Assembly: GCA_015146655.1 (NCBI GenBank)
Contig: VKHL01000210.1
Coordinates: 1-41,133, forward strand
DNA: 41,133 nt
Direction: 5' to 3'
From: Ochromonas danica
Taxonomy: Eukaryota > Sar > Chrysophyceae > Chromulinales > Chromulinaceae
Made by a program: the position numbers and the translations under genes. This document shows positions 1 to 12,400 of the stretch, piece by piece. The notes under the pieces are model-generated. The model made no database searches, had not been told where the DNA came from, and worked only from the letters and a program-made list of their open reading frames with translations. The first letter of the stretch is position 1. Every line of letters starts with the position of its first letter.

Positions 1-439
<439 letters not shown>

Positions 440-3400
440 ATGATGCTCACTATTCTAACTTTCTCAATTTTATTGTTGTGCTCTTCTGCTCTCTTTGTTT
501 CTCCGTCTTCTGCTCCATTTCATGCTCCCTCTCTTGCCCCATCTCCTGCTCCCTCTGTTGCCCCTTCTCTTGTCCCTTCTGTCTACTCTACCCCACCTCC
601 CGAGCCTCGCCATCTGGTCTATACTGTAGCGGGATCTAACAAAGCGAATGATAGAGGAGATGGACAACCTTCTCAAGCAGGCCTTCTCAGTCAACCTCGT
701 GGTCTGCTAACCGATACAAATGGGGATATCTACATTATTGAGCAGCATTTTATTCGTAAGATCAGCTTTGAAACAGGCGTCATGTCAACTATTGTAGGTG
801 GTGGTAGTAATGATACAGACAGTGGTGAACATGGTGTCTTTTATCATGCCAATGAAACATACATTCCTGAAGGATGGGATGTGGCTATTAATGACGAAAA
901 TGGCAATATATACTTTTCGGATGGTGAACGTTGCTGTATTCGAGTATTTAGACCAGACTTAGGCACGGTTTTAACTGCGATTGGCAGGTGCGATCAATGC
1001 GGCTGGAACATTGATGACTCTAACAATCTCACCACGGCTTTGATTCATGCAAAAGCGAACTTAGCTTTCGACAATTCTTCACAAACCTTGTATTTTGCAG
1101 ATATCTATCAGAGTATAATCGCTTCGGTTAACATTTTTGATGGCGACGTAAATATTTTGTTGGATGGTTGGAGTATGGGCCCTAGTGCAATTTCACTGGG
1201 TAAGATATGGTACAGCAAGGCCTTCGAGGGTCTTGTCTACGTAGATAATGGCAATTGTCAGCTTGGTGTTTTGTGGAAGTATTATTATTCTTTGCTTGCG
1301 GGAAATCCAGAGGGTCTGTGTGGAGTATCTAATACCACCACTACCCTCTATGGATATGATGCCGTTTTCTCCAATATCAGTGTTGTCACAGGAGATGATG
1401 AAGGGAATGTTTATTTCCAGGACATGACACAACAAGGCAGCATTATTTATCAAATGGACCCGAATTCTGATTTGTCACGCATTGCCATTGCAAGCGGGAC
1501 CTTGACCGTTGGAAACCTGTATGAAGGTTCCCCTGCCATAGGCACTATTCTGGAGAGAAGCAATGGTCTGGCTTTCCACTCTGCTACGGGAAGTTTACTT
1601 TTATCCCAGAGTGCAAAGGGAGAGGTTTGGAAGATGGCTTTGAATTCTTCTAGTGGGAGCGCTTTCCAGTCCGTAGTAGGCTATGTGAATGGTCTTTCTC
1701 TGCCTGCTACCAGTGTGATGTTGTCAGCAATCACTGCGATGTGGCTAGATCATGAGGGTCAATCCTTGTACTTGTCTGAACCCGACCACCATCGAATTCT
1801 TGTTCTTGATACCAATACTCAGCAGATTCGAGTATTTGCTGGGAACGGCAGCGCAGGTTTCAACGGAGACGGCGAGGTTGCTTCTTTCACCCAGCTAAAC
1901 TCTCCCAATAGCATCGTTGGCGATGGCATTAGTCATACTCTCTTCATAGCAGACAGTGGGAACTGTCGAATTCGCAGAGTAAGCTTGCTTGGTAATCCAG
2001 TTGTTGCGACGTTAGCAGGGAATGGAGTGGATTGTGGTCAGTTTTCTGATGCGTTCACTGGTGCTTCCCCTAACCTAGTGGCCATTTACCCGCCTGTGGC
2101 ACTAGCTGTGGATGACCTAAGCCTCACCCTTTACATCTCAACATCTGAAAATGTCATATATGCGGTTTATCCGGATGTTGATATGCTTAGTGTTCTTGGT
2201 TCAGTAGCGTTGCCGCAGGTGTTTGTTAATATTGCTTCTCTCTGGTGGGACCCTACGGGAAATCTAGTCATCTCCGATGCTGGTTTAAATGAGGTCTTTT
2301 ATTTGGACGTTGCCGCGTATCTACTGACCACCATTGCTGGGAATGGTTCGGCTGTGGAGGGCGGACTACTCCCTTCTGTAAAGGCGACCGAAGCCTATCT
2401 ACCATCTCCCAGCAGTGTGTGTGGCAACCAAGCGGGTGATATCTTCATTGTTTCTAGCAGCAGCTATAGAGTGTTGAAGCTTCCAGCAGAGAGCGGTGTG
2501 TTGATTTCTTATCTCGGGAATGGTACAGCAGGCTTCGGAGGAGAGCATACAGAGGCTCGTTCAACACAAATGAATATGGGAACTGCTTGCTTTTATGATA
2601 CAAGTAGTTACAGTCTTTACGTTGCAGACGCTGTTATTGGGACAGCGTTGGGTGGTCGAGTACGAAGAGTGAATGACAACCCTTCTAGTCAACCAACTTC
2701 TCAACCTTCTCCCCAGCCTTCTTCTGAACCTTCTTCTGAGCCTTCATCAGTACCTTCATCCAGACCGGCAACGTCAACTCCAGACCAGTTTGATCAATAT
2801 GTGATAAGCACATACGCTGGTATGTCTACAGAATATGTGACACACACAAGAGGCGATGGAGAGCTTGCACAGTATGCATTACTCTCTAATCCCTATGGAG
2901 TTCATGTTGACTTGCAGAATAACTGCTATGTTATTGAGGCACAATATGTTCGAAAGATAGACGCCTTAACAGGAATAATCAGCACGATAGTAGGAGGAGG
3001 AAATGCTTCGTTATTGACCCAAGAAGGCTTGTTAGGTCTCAATACCTATATTGTTCGCGGTACTGGCATCACTGGCAACTCCGCAGGTGTCATATATTAC
3101 GCGGATGGGAGTGATTGCCGAGTCCGACAATATGATCCTGTTACTAAAGTGGTCACCACAGTTGCTGGGGTCTCAAAACAATGCAGTTATAATGGTGACA
3201 ATATGGTTGGAGGACAATCTTGGCTGAACTATCCCTATGGTATTCATTATTACGAAGCGAGGAATGAATTATACATAGCAGACAGTTCGAATAGCTTGAT
3301 ACGTGTGGTAGATTTGACGACCATGATCATTCGCACTTTCGCCGGCAACCGCAACAATGGATTAGTTGCTGACAACGTACTCGCCAATAGCTCTTATCTT

Positions 3401-6400
3401 TCCCTTACCTACGACGTTTGGGTGAATACCATAGGCGATGTTTACATTGCAACATCTGCTTCTCGTATTCGTAAAGTGGATGGTCGAACCAACGCTATCA
3501 CCACTGTTGCTGGCAATGGTCAAAGTGGCGAAGCAACTGAGAATGTCTTAGCGAACATGTCTGCAATCGCTTTTCCTTACTCTGTTTGTGGAGATGATCA
3601 AGGGAATATCTATTTTATCGATACTGGAGAGCGAACGTTGCACATGGTGAATAGCAAGGGAAAGATGGTAACGTTGTCAGGTTCTAGAATCAAAGCTCAA
3701 CGTATCAACGGAAGTCCTGTTGGTAATTTCCGGTATAACTATGGCTATGGTGCAACCGTAGATAGCAAGGGGAACTTATTGCTTATTGAAATGTCGTTGT
3801 TTACCATTCTGAATGTGTCTGCTCCTATCTCATCTCAAAGCATTGTTACTTGCATGGTAGGTTACATAGCTGGGATGTCAATGCCGTCCTCTCGAGCTCT
3901 TGTTGGCGCTATTAAAGGGATGTGGATAGATCCAGCAGATGGGGATGTATTCATGGCTGATAGTACTCGTGGCTACATCCATCGCCTTACCAACGCGAGT
4001 GAATCCAATGGAGGCATGATATCCGTGTATGCTGGAAGTGGAAGCGGCCTAGCAGCCTCTTCTATAACTCAGCTAACTGCTGCCAATATTGGGTCACCAA
4101 ATGGTATTGTTGGCAGTGTAGATGGACGTTACATATATGTTACAGACGCATTGAATGGAAGGATCTATCGAATTGATCGCACAACAGAACTTCTGTTACC
4201 CCTGAATATTGCAAATGGCACAGCAACATGCAGCATGATGGTGAATCCAGTTCCTGTGTTGAACGCTTCCTTTTGCGCACTTCGAGGTATTGCACTCTAT
4301 GAAGATTATATTTTCGTGCAAGATAGTTCTATGATAAAGAAGATTTATGATGGGAAAGTGGTAACCATAGCAGGAAGCGTTGATTCTGGCTATGTTGATA
4401 ACGTCCCACTCCTTTCTGCTCGCTTTGGTGTTGGTGTAAGTTCTGGGCTCCTTGCTGATAAGTCAGGCAATTTACTTTTCCTGGACTCTTCTAATAGACT
4501 AATACGATATGCTGATTTGGGGAAGAATTGGATGGGTACGATTGCTGGAAATGTTAACTCAACATATACTCTTGCTGTTGAGTTTCGAGCCAAAAGTGCT
4601 CCCGTTCTTGGTTGGTCGATGTGCCAAAGTCAGGATGACGATACATTGTACATTCTTGGAAGACTCCCTGCTCGTGTTCGTGCAATGAGGATGGGTTCTG
4701 CTTGGATTCACTCCATTGCAGGAAACGGCACTAGTCTGGGGGGTTTATTACCCCCAAGCATCAATCCTGACAATGTGTTTGCCAGCTCAACTCCTGTCAA
4801 TCAGATGGGTTCTTGTGCTGTTCGTGAAAATGGAGATATTCTCTTCTCAGAAACTATTATATCCAATGCAGTCTATCGAATTCGCAGGTTGAGCAAATAT
4901 ATTCCTCCAACCTCCAGACCGACATCTTCGCCTTCTTTCTATCCTTCCGCCAAACCCTCTTCCCTGCCTTCTTCTCTACCATCATCGGAACCTTCGCTTG
5001 ATCCATCTTCTCGTCCTTCTTTCCGACCATCCAATCGGCCATCCCTTTTGCCATCTGGGCAGCCGTCTTCTTCACCATCTTCTCTGCCAAGCTCTCAGCC
5101 TTCCATGAAGCCATCCATTAGCCCTTCAGCTGTGCCTTCTTCCATGCCTTCAGCTCAGCCAACCTCCCAGCCTACCTCTCCACCTTCAGCTCAGCCAACC
5201 TCCCAGCCTTCATCTCTACCTTCTGCACAACCTTCTTCTTCGCCCTCTTCTCCACCTTCAGCTCAACCAACCTGTCAACCTTCTTCTCAACCTTCTTCTC
5301 AACCTTCTTCTCATCCTTCTTCTCATCCTTCCATGGAGCCCTCCATCAGTCGCTCAGCTGCGCCTTCTTCCACGCCTTCAGCTCAACCATCCTCCCAGCC
5401 AACATCTCTACCTTCTACGCAGCCTTTCTCTTCACCCTCTTCTCCACCTTCTCGGCCTTCTCCTGGACCCTCATCTGGGCCTTCAGCTGTGCCTTCAACT
5501 CAACCATCCACTCAGCCTTCATCTCTACCTTCTACGCAGCCTTTCTCTTCACCCTCTTCTCCACCTTCTCGGCCTTCTCCTGGACCCTCATCTGGGCCTT
5601 CAGCTGTGCCTTCAACTCAACCATCCACTCAGCCTTCATCTCTACCTTCTACGCAGCCTTTCTCTTCACCCTCTTCTCCACCTTCTCGGCCTTCTCCTGG
5701 ACCCTCATCTGGGCCTTCAGCTGTGCCTTCAACTCAACCATCCACTCAGCCTTCATCTCTACCTTCTACGCAGCCTTTCTCTTCACCCTCTTCTCCGCCT
5801 TCTTCTCAATCTTCAGCTGCGCCTTCGAACACTCCTTTGGTTTCACCTGTCCCTCAGCCTTCCTCTCAACCTTCTTCTTCATCATTTGAGCCAACATCTC
5901 TTCCATCCTCTCCGCCTTCTCCACAACCTTCACCTAAACCAACCTCTCAACCTTCTTCGCCTGCTTCTTCCAGATCTTCCTTCCACCCATCCTCTCTCTC
6001 ATCCTCCCAACCTTCTCCTCGACCTTCACTTCTTCCTTCTTCCCAGCCTTTAGCTCGTTCTACTTCCTGCCCTTCCTCTCTACCTTCTTCTTTGCCAACT
6101 GATCATCCTTCCGCTCAGCCTTCACCCGAGCCTTCTCTGCAACCTTTCGCCCATGCATCACTTCAACCTTCAGCCAAACCTTCAGGCCAGTCTAAAATCG
6201 ATATTTCGGTCGAACTGGCTTCTACGACGATGGTGGAGAGAGACTCGTATGAAGCCTTTGCAACGATAATGTTCTCCTCCAATGTGTCACCATTGCCAAG
6301 AGCACAAGTTGAGCTGTCGATCAGCAAAGTGGTCTCCACCACTAATGTCACGGTAGTAGAAGTGATGCAAAGTGTTTTGGCACCGTCTGTATTCAATGTG

Positions 6401-9400
6401 TCAAGCAGCTCCCTGGCAATTAGTTTGGTTGGCTTAGAGCAAGGGTCCTATCTGTTGAAAGCTGTCATGAAGGCAGGGGGGACAGGGACTGGTGTGGATG
6501 CATCCCAATTTGCTATTATCTACAGTAATAACAATGATTCGGCTTTATCCTATGTCCTCTTCCAGGTTGTTTCGAACGAGACTCCTTTGGCTGCTCCTTC
6601 ATTGCTCTCTGTGGTGTATGCACCTGATGGGTCGTACTTGTTGGCGAGTTTCGGCGGGGAGACAAATCGAGGTGGCTTGGGCGAAGCGAAGTTTGGTTGC
6701 TCGCGGTTGCTGAGCTTCAGCTGTGTTGAGAAGGCTGTTTGTCAATGGCAGGATGACAAGACGATGAAGATGTACTTCTCTTCGTTGCCTAGCAGTGTCA
6801 ATCAATCTCAATGTGCATTGCCTGGTAGTCAGGTCAAGCTGTCTGCATCAGCTGCAGTGAAGGCCAAGTGTTACAGTGGATGTTCGACGGTATCTGCATG
6901 GCCCAACTCCTCGACCACAACATTGATATCGATTGCGGCTCCGTCAGACAAAGTGTCGCCCCAGGTTGTGATCAACAGCAACGATAAGATCGGTTCCTGT
7001 GTCATGCTGTTGCTCGACTTGACTGCTTCGAGTGGTGATGGGGGACGTCAATGGGCAAGCAGTGAAGTAGTGGTGTCTCGTACTCCCAATGTGGCCACCC
7101 TAAATAACGCTGACCAGACTTCGCTTGAAGCACTGCAAGGGTATTTGTCGTCGAGCAACTACACCCTTTTCCCTCCAACTCGTATCCCATCCCACTTCTT
7201 GGATGCTGGCTATACGTACTCTTTCCAGGTGACATTATGCAATTTTCTGGGGAGCTGTTCTTCGAGCACGAGGTCAGTTGAGGTGGTTGGCGACATTATT
7301 CCTCTGCTTTCTATCCCTGGTGGAATCAGTCGAACAATGAAAAGGAAGGAGGGCTTGGTGATAGCCGCCCAGGCATCTTGGCCTAAATGTTCTGATTCTA
7401 TCGTGACACCTTCGCTGTTGTATACCTGGTCAGTGAAGAATGTCTCTTCAAATCAGACTTTGCCTGATCTGGTTTCGCAGTCCAAAGATCCTTCGAAGTT
7501 CTCGCTGCCGGCCAACACTTTGCAATGTTGCTCATCATCGTATGAAGTGTCTGTGCGAGTCACGGCCAAGCAGAGTCCCTTCACTTCTTCATCAAGTTCA
7601 GTGCTATTGATGATGAAGCAAGGTGATGTGGTAGCCTCTATTAGTGGAAGCAGCGTGCGAAATGTTCGTTTGGGAGGTGTTTTGTTTCTTGACGCTTCAT
7701 CGTCCTATGATGAGGACAGGATCAGCGCTTCCTCGTCCAAGAACTTGCGATATGTTTGGTCTTGCATTCAGCGCTCGCCGAAGGCTAGTGATGTCTGTTC
7801 GTCCCTCTTTGCAGATGCCAACTTTACCTCCACGAGGTACTCGTCTCAGCTGACGCTTCAAGCACTCTCTTCTCCTTCGATAGAAGGCAGCAAGGCGGAA
7901 GTGACAGTCGCGGTAGAGGATCTGTCTGGTACACGTTCAGCGGCTGCCTCGGCAACAGTGACTCTTCTTCCGTCACTTGCTCCTCTTCTTCAGGTCCAAT
8001 CATCTCCTTCGATTAGCAGTGGGAAGAAGGTCAATGCTGATCAATCCTTTAGTCTGATCGCACAAATAAGTCTTCCCACTTCAACCTTTGCCTCTGCCTC
8101 TGCAGGTTGGAGTTTGCAGTCAGACAATAGTGGTGTGGATCTATCTTCGATTGTGATGGCAGCCACGAACTATTCTATCTCGGGGCCATGGGATGCAACA
8201 ATTGCTACTACCACCTCGCCTTCGTTCACATTCTATCTTCCCTTGAAGACCAACCTTCTCCCAACTGAAGCTACTCTAACATTTGCTCTGACTTGTACTG
8301 TAAAGATCCAAGACCAGCAGGCATCAACATCACCTGCCTCCTTGACAACATACACCTCGACTTCTCAGATCTCCTTCACAGTGAATGCTGCTCCCCGATC
8401 AGGACTGTTCAGCATTATTCCTTCTTCAGGTCAAGAACTGACTACGCTCTTCTCTTACAGCTGCAGTCAATGGCTTGATGAGGATTTGCCTTTATCTTAT
8501 CAATTCGGATACTTCTCCATTGCTGGGAGACAAATGATCCTGCGTTCTCGTCTGCCAACTGCGTACGCTGACTTGTTGCTCACAGCAGGGGAAGCTGTAC
8601 AGGGTTACAAAGTGATGGCAGTGGCTCAGGTCTTTGATGCATTGAACAGCAACGCCACTTCCTTTTATGAGTTGTCAGTGTATGAACTGTCTTCATTTTC
8701 TTCCTCCTCTTCTTCTTCTTCCTCCTCATCCGGCATGAGTGACGGCATGGTTTCGTATTTGAGGAATGCTTTGAATGCAACTGCGACGGCTGCGAGTGTG
8801 GATAGTGTGAAGCAAGCAACGACCTTCTCGAGCTATTTACTGAACAAGGTGAATTGTACACTAGCTCCCAATTGCAGTCTCCTTAATCGCAAGAGCTGCT
8901 TCCGCACTCCCCAAACATGTGGACCTTGCTTGTCTTCAGACTATGTTGGTGACGATGGGGATTCCAATGAAGCATGTGTTTCTGTGGCTTCTCTCAACGA
9001 GGACAATAGCAGCACAAACAGTGGTGACAACGCATCCCGTGAGATGAAGAGTTGTCCAGCCAACTGTTCCGGACATGGTCGCTGTATATACTCTTCTGTG
9101 ATCTCGGGAGAGAGTGTGTCACAATGTTTCGCTGGTGATCTGAGCTGCACTGCCTATTGCCTATGCGAAGATGACTACATGGGCAGTACAAGTTGTCGCT
9201 TCACTCAAGAGGAGTTATCAATCAAGCAGGCATTACGTAGAAGCGTGCTGGAGCATTTGCAAGATCTCACTCTGGTGGAGGATGCAGAGAGTGAGAACCT
9301 TTTGTCCATGTCGAGTCAGATCCTGTCTATCTCCCAATCAGCCGAAGAGCTTTCTCCCGAATCTTCCCTTCATGTTCTCAATGTGACCTCCTATCTGTTG

Positions 9401-12400
9401 GAAAGCATGCAGTCGTCAGGCATGAGCAGCGATGGGTCTAGTGATCTACTTGAAGCAGTTCAGTCAGTCTTGTCGGCGAGCAAGCTATCCAGTAATACAG
9501 AGCAGGAGAAAAGGAGGAGAAGAAGTAGGAGGTTGACTGATGAAGTGGGGAATAGCAGCCAGCAGGTGCTGTTGAGAGAAAGCCAGAAAGTGTTGGAGCA
9601 GTATGCGCAGTTTGTATCAAATGTCATGGTGCCGGGGCAGGATGCCATGGAGGCTGTTCAAGCTTCCTTTCGACTGAAGACGGTGAAGCCAAATACTTCA
9701 CCATCGAGTGAGCAATCGAATGTCACCCTTTCATTACCCATGACATCGACCGATCGGTTGGTGGGTAAGCAAGAGTCTGGCTCTGTTACTATTCCTAGGA
9801 ATGCTTCATCTGCTTCCTCGTCCTCTTCCTATTGGAGTGCCACGATCTACTCTCTGGAGGGCAGTCTTTTCAACAATGTGATGAATGGATCAACTGCTGC
9901 TGTGAAGCAGAGCGATCCCCTTTCGTTGACCTTTTCTTCCTTTCCTTGCACCGATCCGTCTTGTCGCCTTGAACTGACTCTGAGTCGTCAAGCTTACTAT
10001 GCAGTTGCTAATGCTTCGTCTGCTGGAGGCGAGGAAGTGGAGAGGTTCAATGTGTCTTGCAAGCAGGACAGTTATGAAGTCTATCCTCATCGATGTCGAG
10101 GCACTGACCAGATCTACAATGTGACATGTCGCGGAGTAGAAGAAGTGATTGAAAGTAGATGTCCTGTAATCGCTCAAGAACCCGTTTGCTCAGTCCTACT
10201 CGGTAATCAAGATGCGATAGACTATGGTTGTGTGGTGGTTGCCTCCACGAAAGACAATATTACCTGTTCTTGTCCCATCCTTCCAGCAAAGGAGCAGCAG
10301 GAAGAACAGGCGGTCGCTTATTCTGGCAGTGTAGATGGACATCATTGGAAGACAACAGCTGGTGGAGGTGCGAATGCGACCACTGCGACCCAAGATTCGG
10401 TGGTGTCGATCAGCTACATTTCTTTGTTAAGAACAGTGACATCTTCTTTTACTTCCACAGTCCTGAGTGCTGGAAAGCTGAATGACAGCAGCGTGGCCAA
10501 GGGATATCGAGCGATCTTGACGCTGGGTATCTTTGCTGCAGTGATCTGTGTGGCCATGGTCTACTCCTATCGAGCTGACAAGGAAGCTACTCAAGTGAAG
10601 AACAGCATGTTGATGAAGAAGAAGAAAGCAGCTGCCTCTTTCCCCTCATTGCCTATGGTGCTGCGCTCGAAAGAGAGCAAGGCGAGCGGTACCAAAACGA
10701 AGAAGAAGAAAGCCATCTCTCGCGCTGCTCTGACCACAGCCATGAATGGACCTCCAGCCTTCTTGACAATGGCGAAGGATGCTTTGCCAGCAATTTTGCA
10801 TGCCCGATCGATGACAGTGGTGGTGAAAGAAGAGATGAAGCGACATCATCGTTGGTTAGGTGTGATCTTCCATTATTCTGCAGCCTTTCCACGTGTGCTG
10901 CGTGTGGCGGCGTTGGGAACGAACATCGTGATCATGCTGTTCATGCAGTCGCTGACCTATAACCTAACACATGGAGATGATGGTTCGTGTGAGAGGTTGA
11001 CGTCGGAGTCGGCATGTCTTGAGCCTTCTTCTGGCTTTTCGACGGGAGAGAGCAAATGCTACTGGACTTCTTCCTCTGGTACTTCATCGGTAGGAGAGTG
11101 CAAGTATGTGTCTCCATCAGATAGTTTGAAAGTGATGCTGTTTGTGGCAGTCTTCTCTGCCCTGGTGAGCACCCCGATCGCCTTTCTGGCGGACTATTTG
11201 ATTGGTACGATTCTGGCTGCTCCAACTACCTCCACGACGATGTCATCATCGTCCTCTATGAAGAGCAGAGTGACCGGAGTGGATAACAAGTCTGTTGGAC
11301 AGGATGGCTCCAGCATCACGAGCAGGAACAACTACAGCCATAGTCCTGTGGGCAGCAGCAAGCGTCTGTCTGCAGTAGCTCCTAGTCCTTCCTCCGCCCT
11401 CACAACCTCTCCTTCGACCTCATCATGGGAGATGGGAGGCTTGGAAGACCTGGCAGAGGATCACTTCCAATCCCTTGTTCAAGCCCTGAGAAATTATCTG
11501 CAGCAGCTGTCATCTGAGGAGGACAAGAAAGAATTTCGAAGTAAGTCTGTCTTTCCATCCTCTGTGTGTTTGGTGGTGTTAATGGTGTTGCTGTTGTTGC
11601 TGTTGATGATGGTAGAATTGTGGGGGTTGAACGAGGAGGGCTATTTTCTGGAAGAGAAGAAGTCGACGAGTGAGATAGTATTGAAGAAGATGCGACTGCT
11701 GTGCTCCAAGCGACAACAGAGTCTTACCTTACCGTCTTTGGAGGAGCAAGTTCGAATCGCCAAGAAGGAGGAGAAAGAAGGGATCGCAGGTTTGCTTTAT
11801 GATGACTTGCTGACAGTACAGCGAGATTACCAAGAAGAGTTCCTGGCCTTCCAATCGCATGCATTGGAGATGACGGCTCGTGAGAAGAGTCAGCGCTTGC
11901 TGTATCTGTTCCAGCGAGATCTGATGCCTGGCATCTCTGGTCAGATTCTGGAGAATAAGAATCAGCGAGACGCAAAGAAGAAGGTGCGACATGTGTCGAA
12001 GAGGATGAAAGCATGTACCTGGCTGTTCTTGGCTGCATTGAATGTGGGCATGCTGTTTTATATCTTCCTGTTTGCCATTTCCCAGGACAGTGGTCGTCAA
12101 AGTGCTTGGGCCCAGTCGTTTGCAATGTGGCTGGTGGCTGATATTTGTTTGGTGAGTAGTGGGATGGTGATTGTGACCCACATCGCCATCCCTTCCTTCC
12201 TCACTCGAGATATCGCCGCGATCCGCAAGAAGCTGGTGGATAGTTTGGTTCGTTTCAATATCTTGCTGAATCATAGGCGAGGGGGAAGGAAGTATTCCCA
12301 GGCAGCTGAATCTGTGGGTGAATCAGAAGGGATAGAGAGCGAGGAGAAGTTCAATGCAGCGAGTTATCTGTTTGTATCTCATCGTTTGGCTCAGCACTGC

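Noticed and set aside
11729-12274. 181-codon minus-strand frame inside the giant receptor gene
   Set aside because: It is antisense to the membrane region and lacks domain features.
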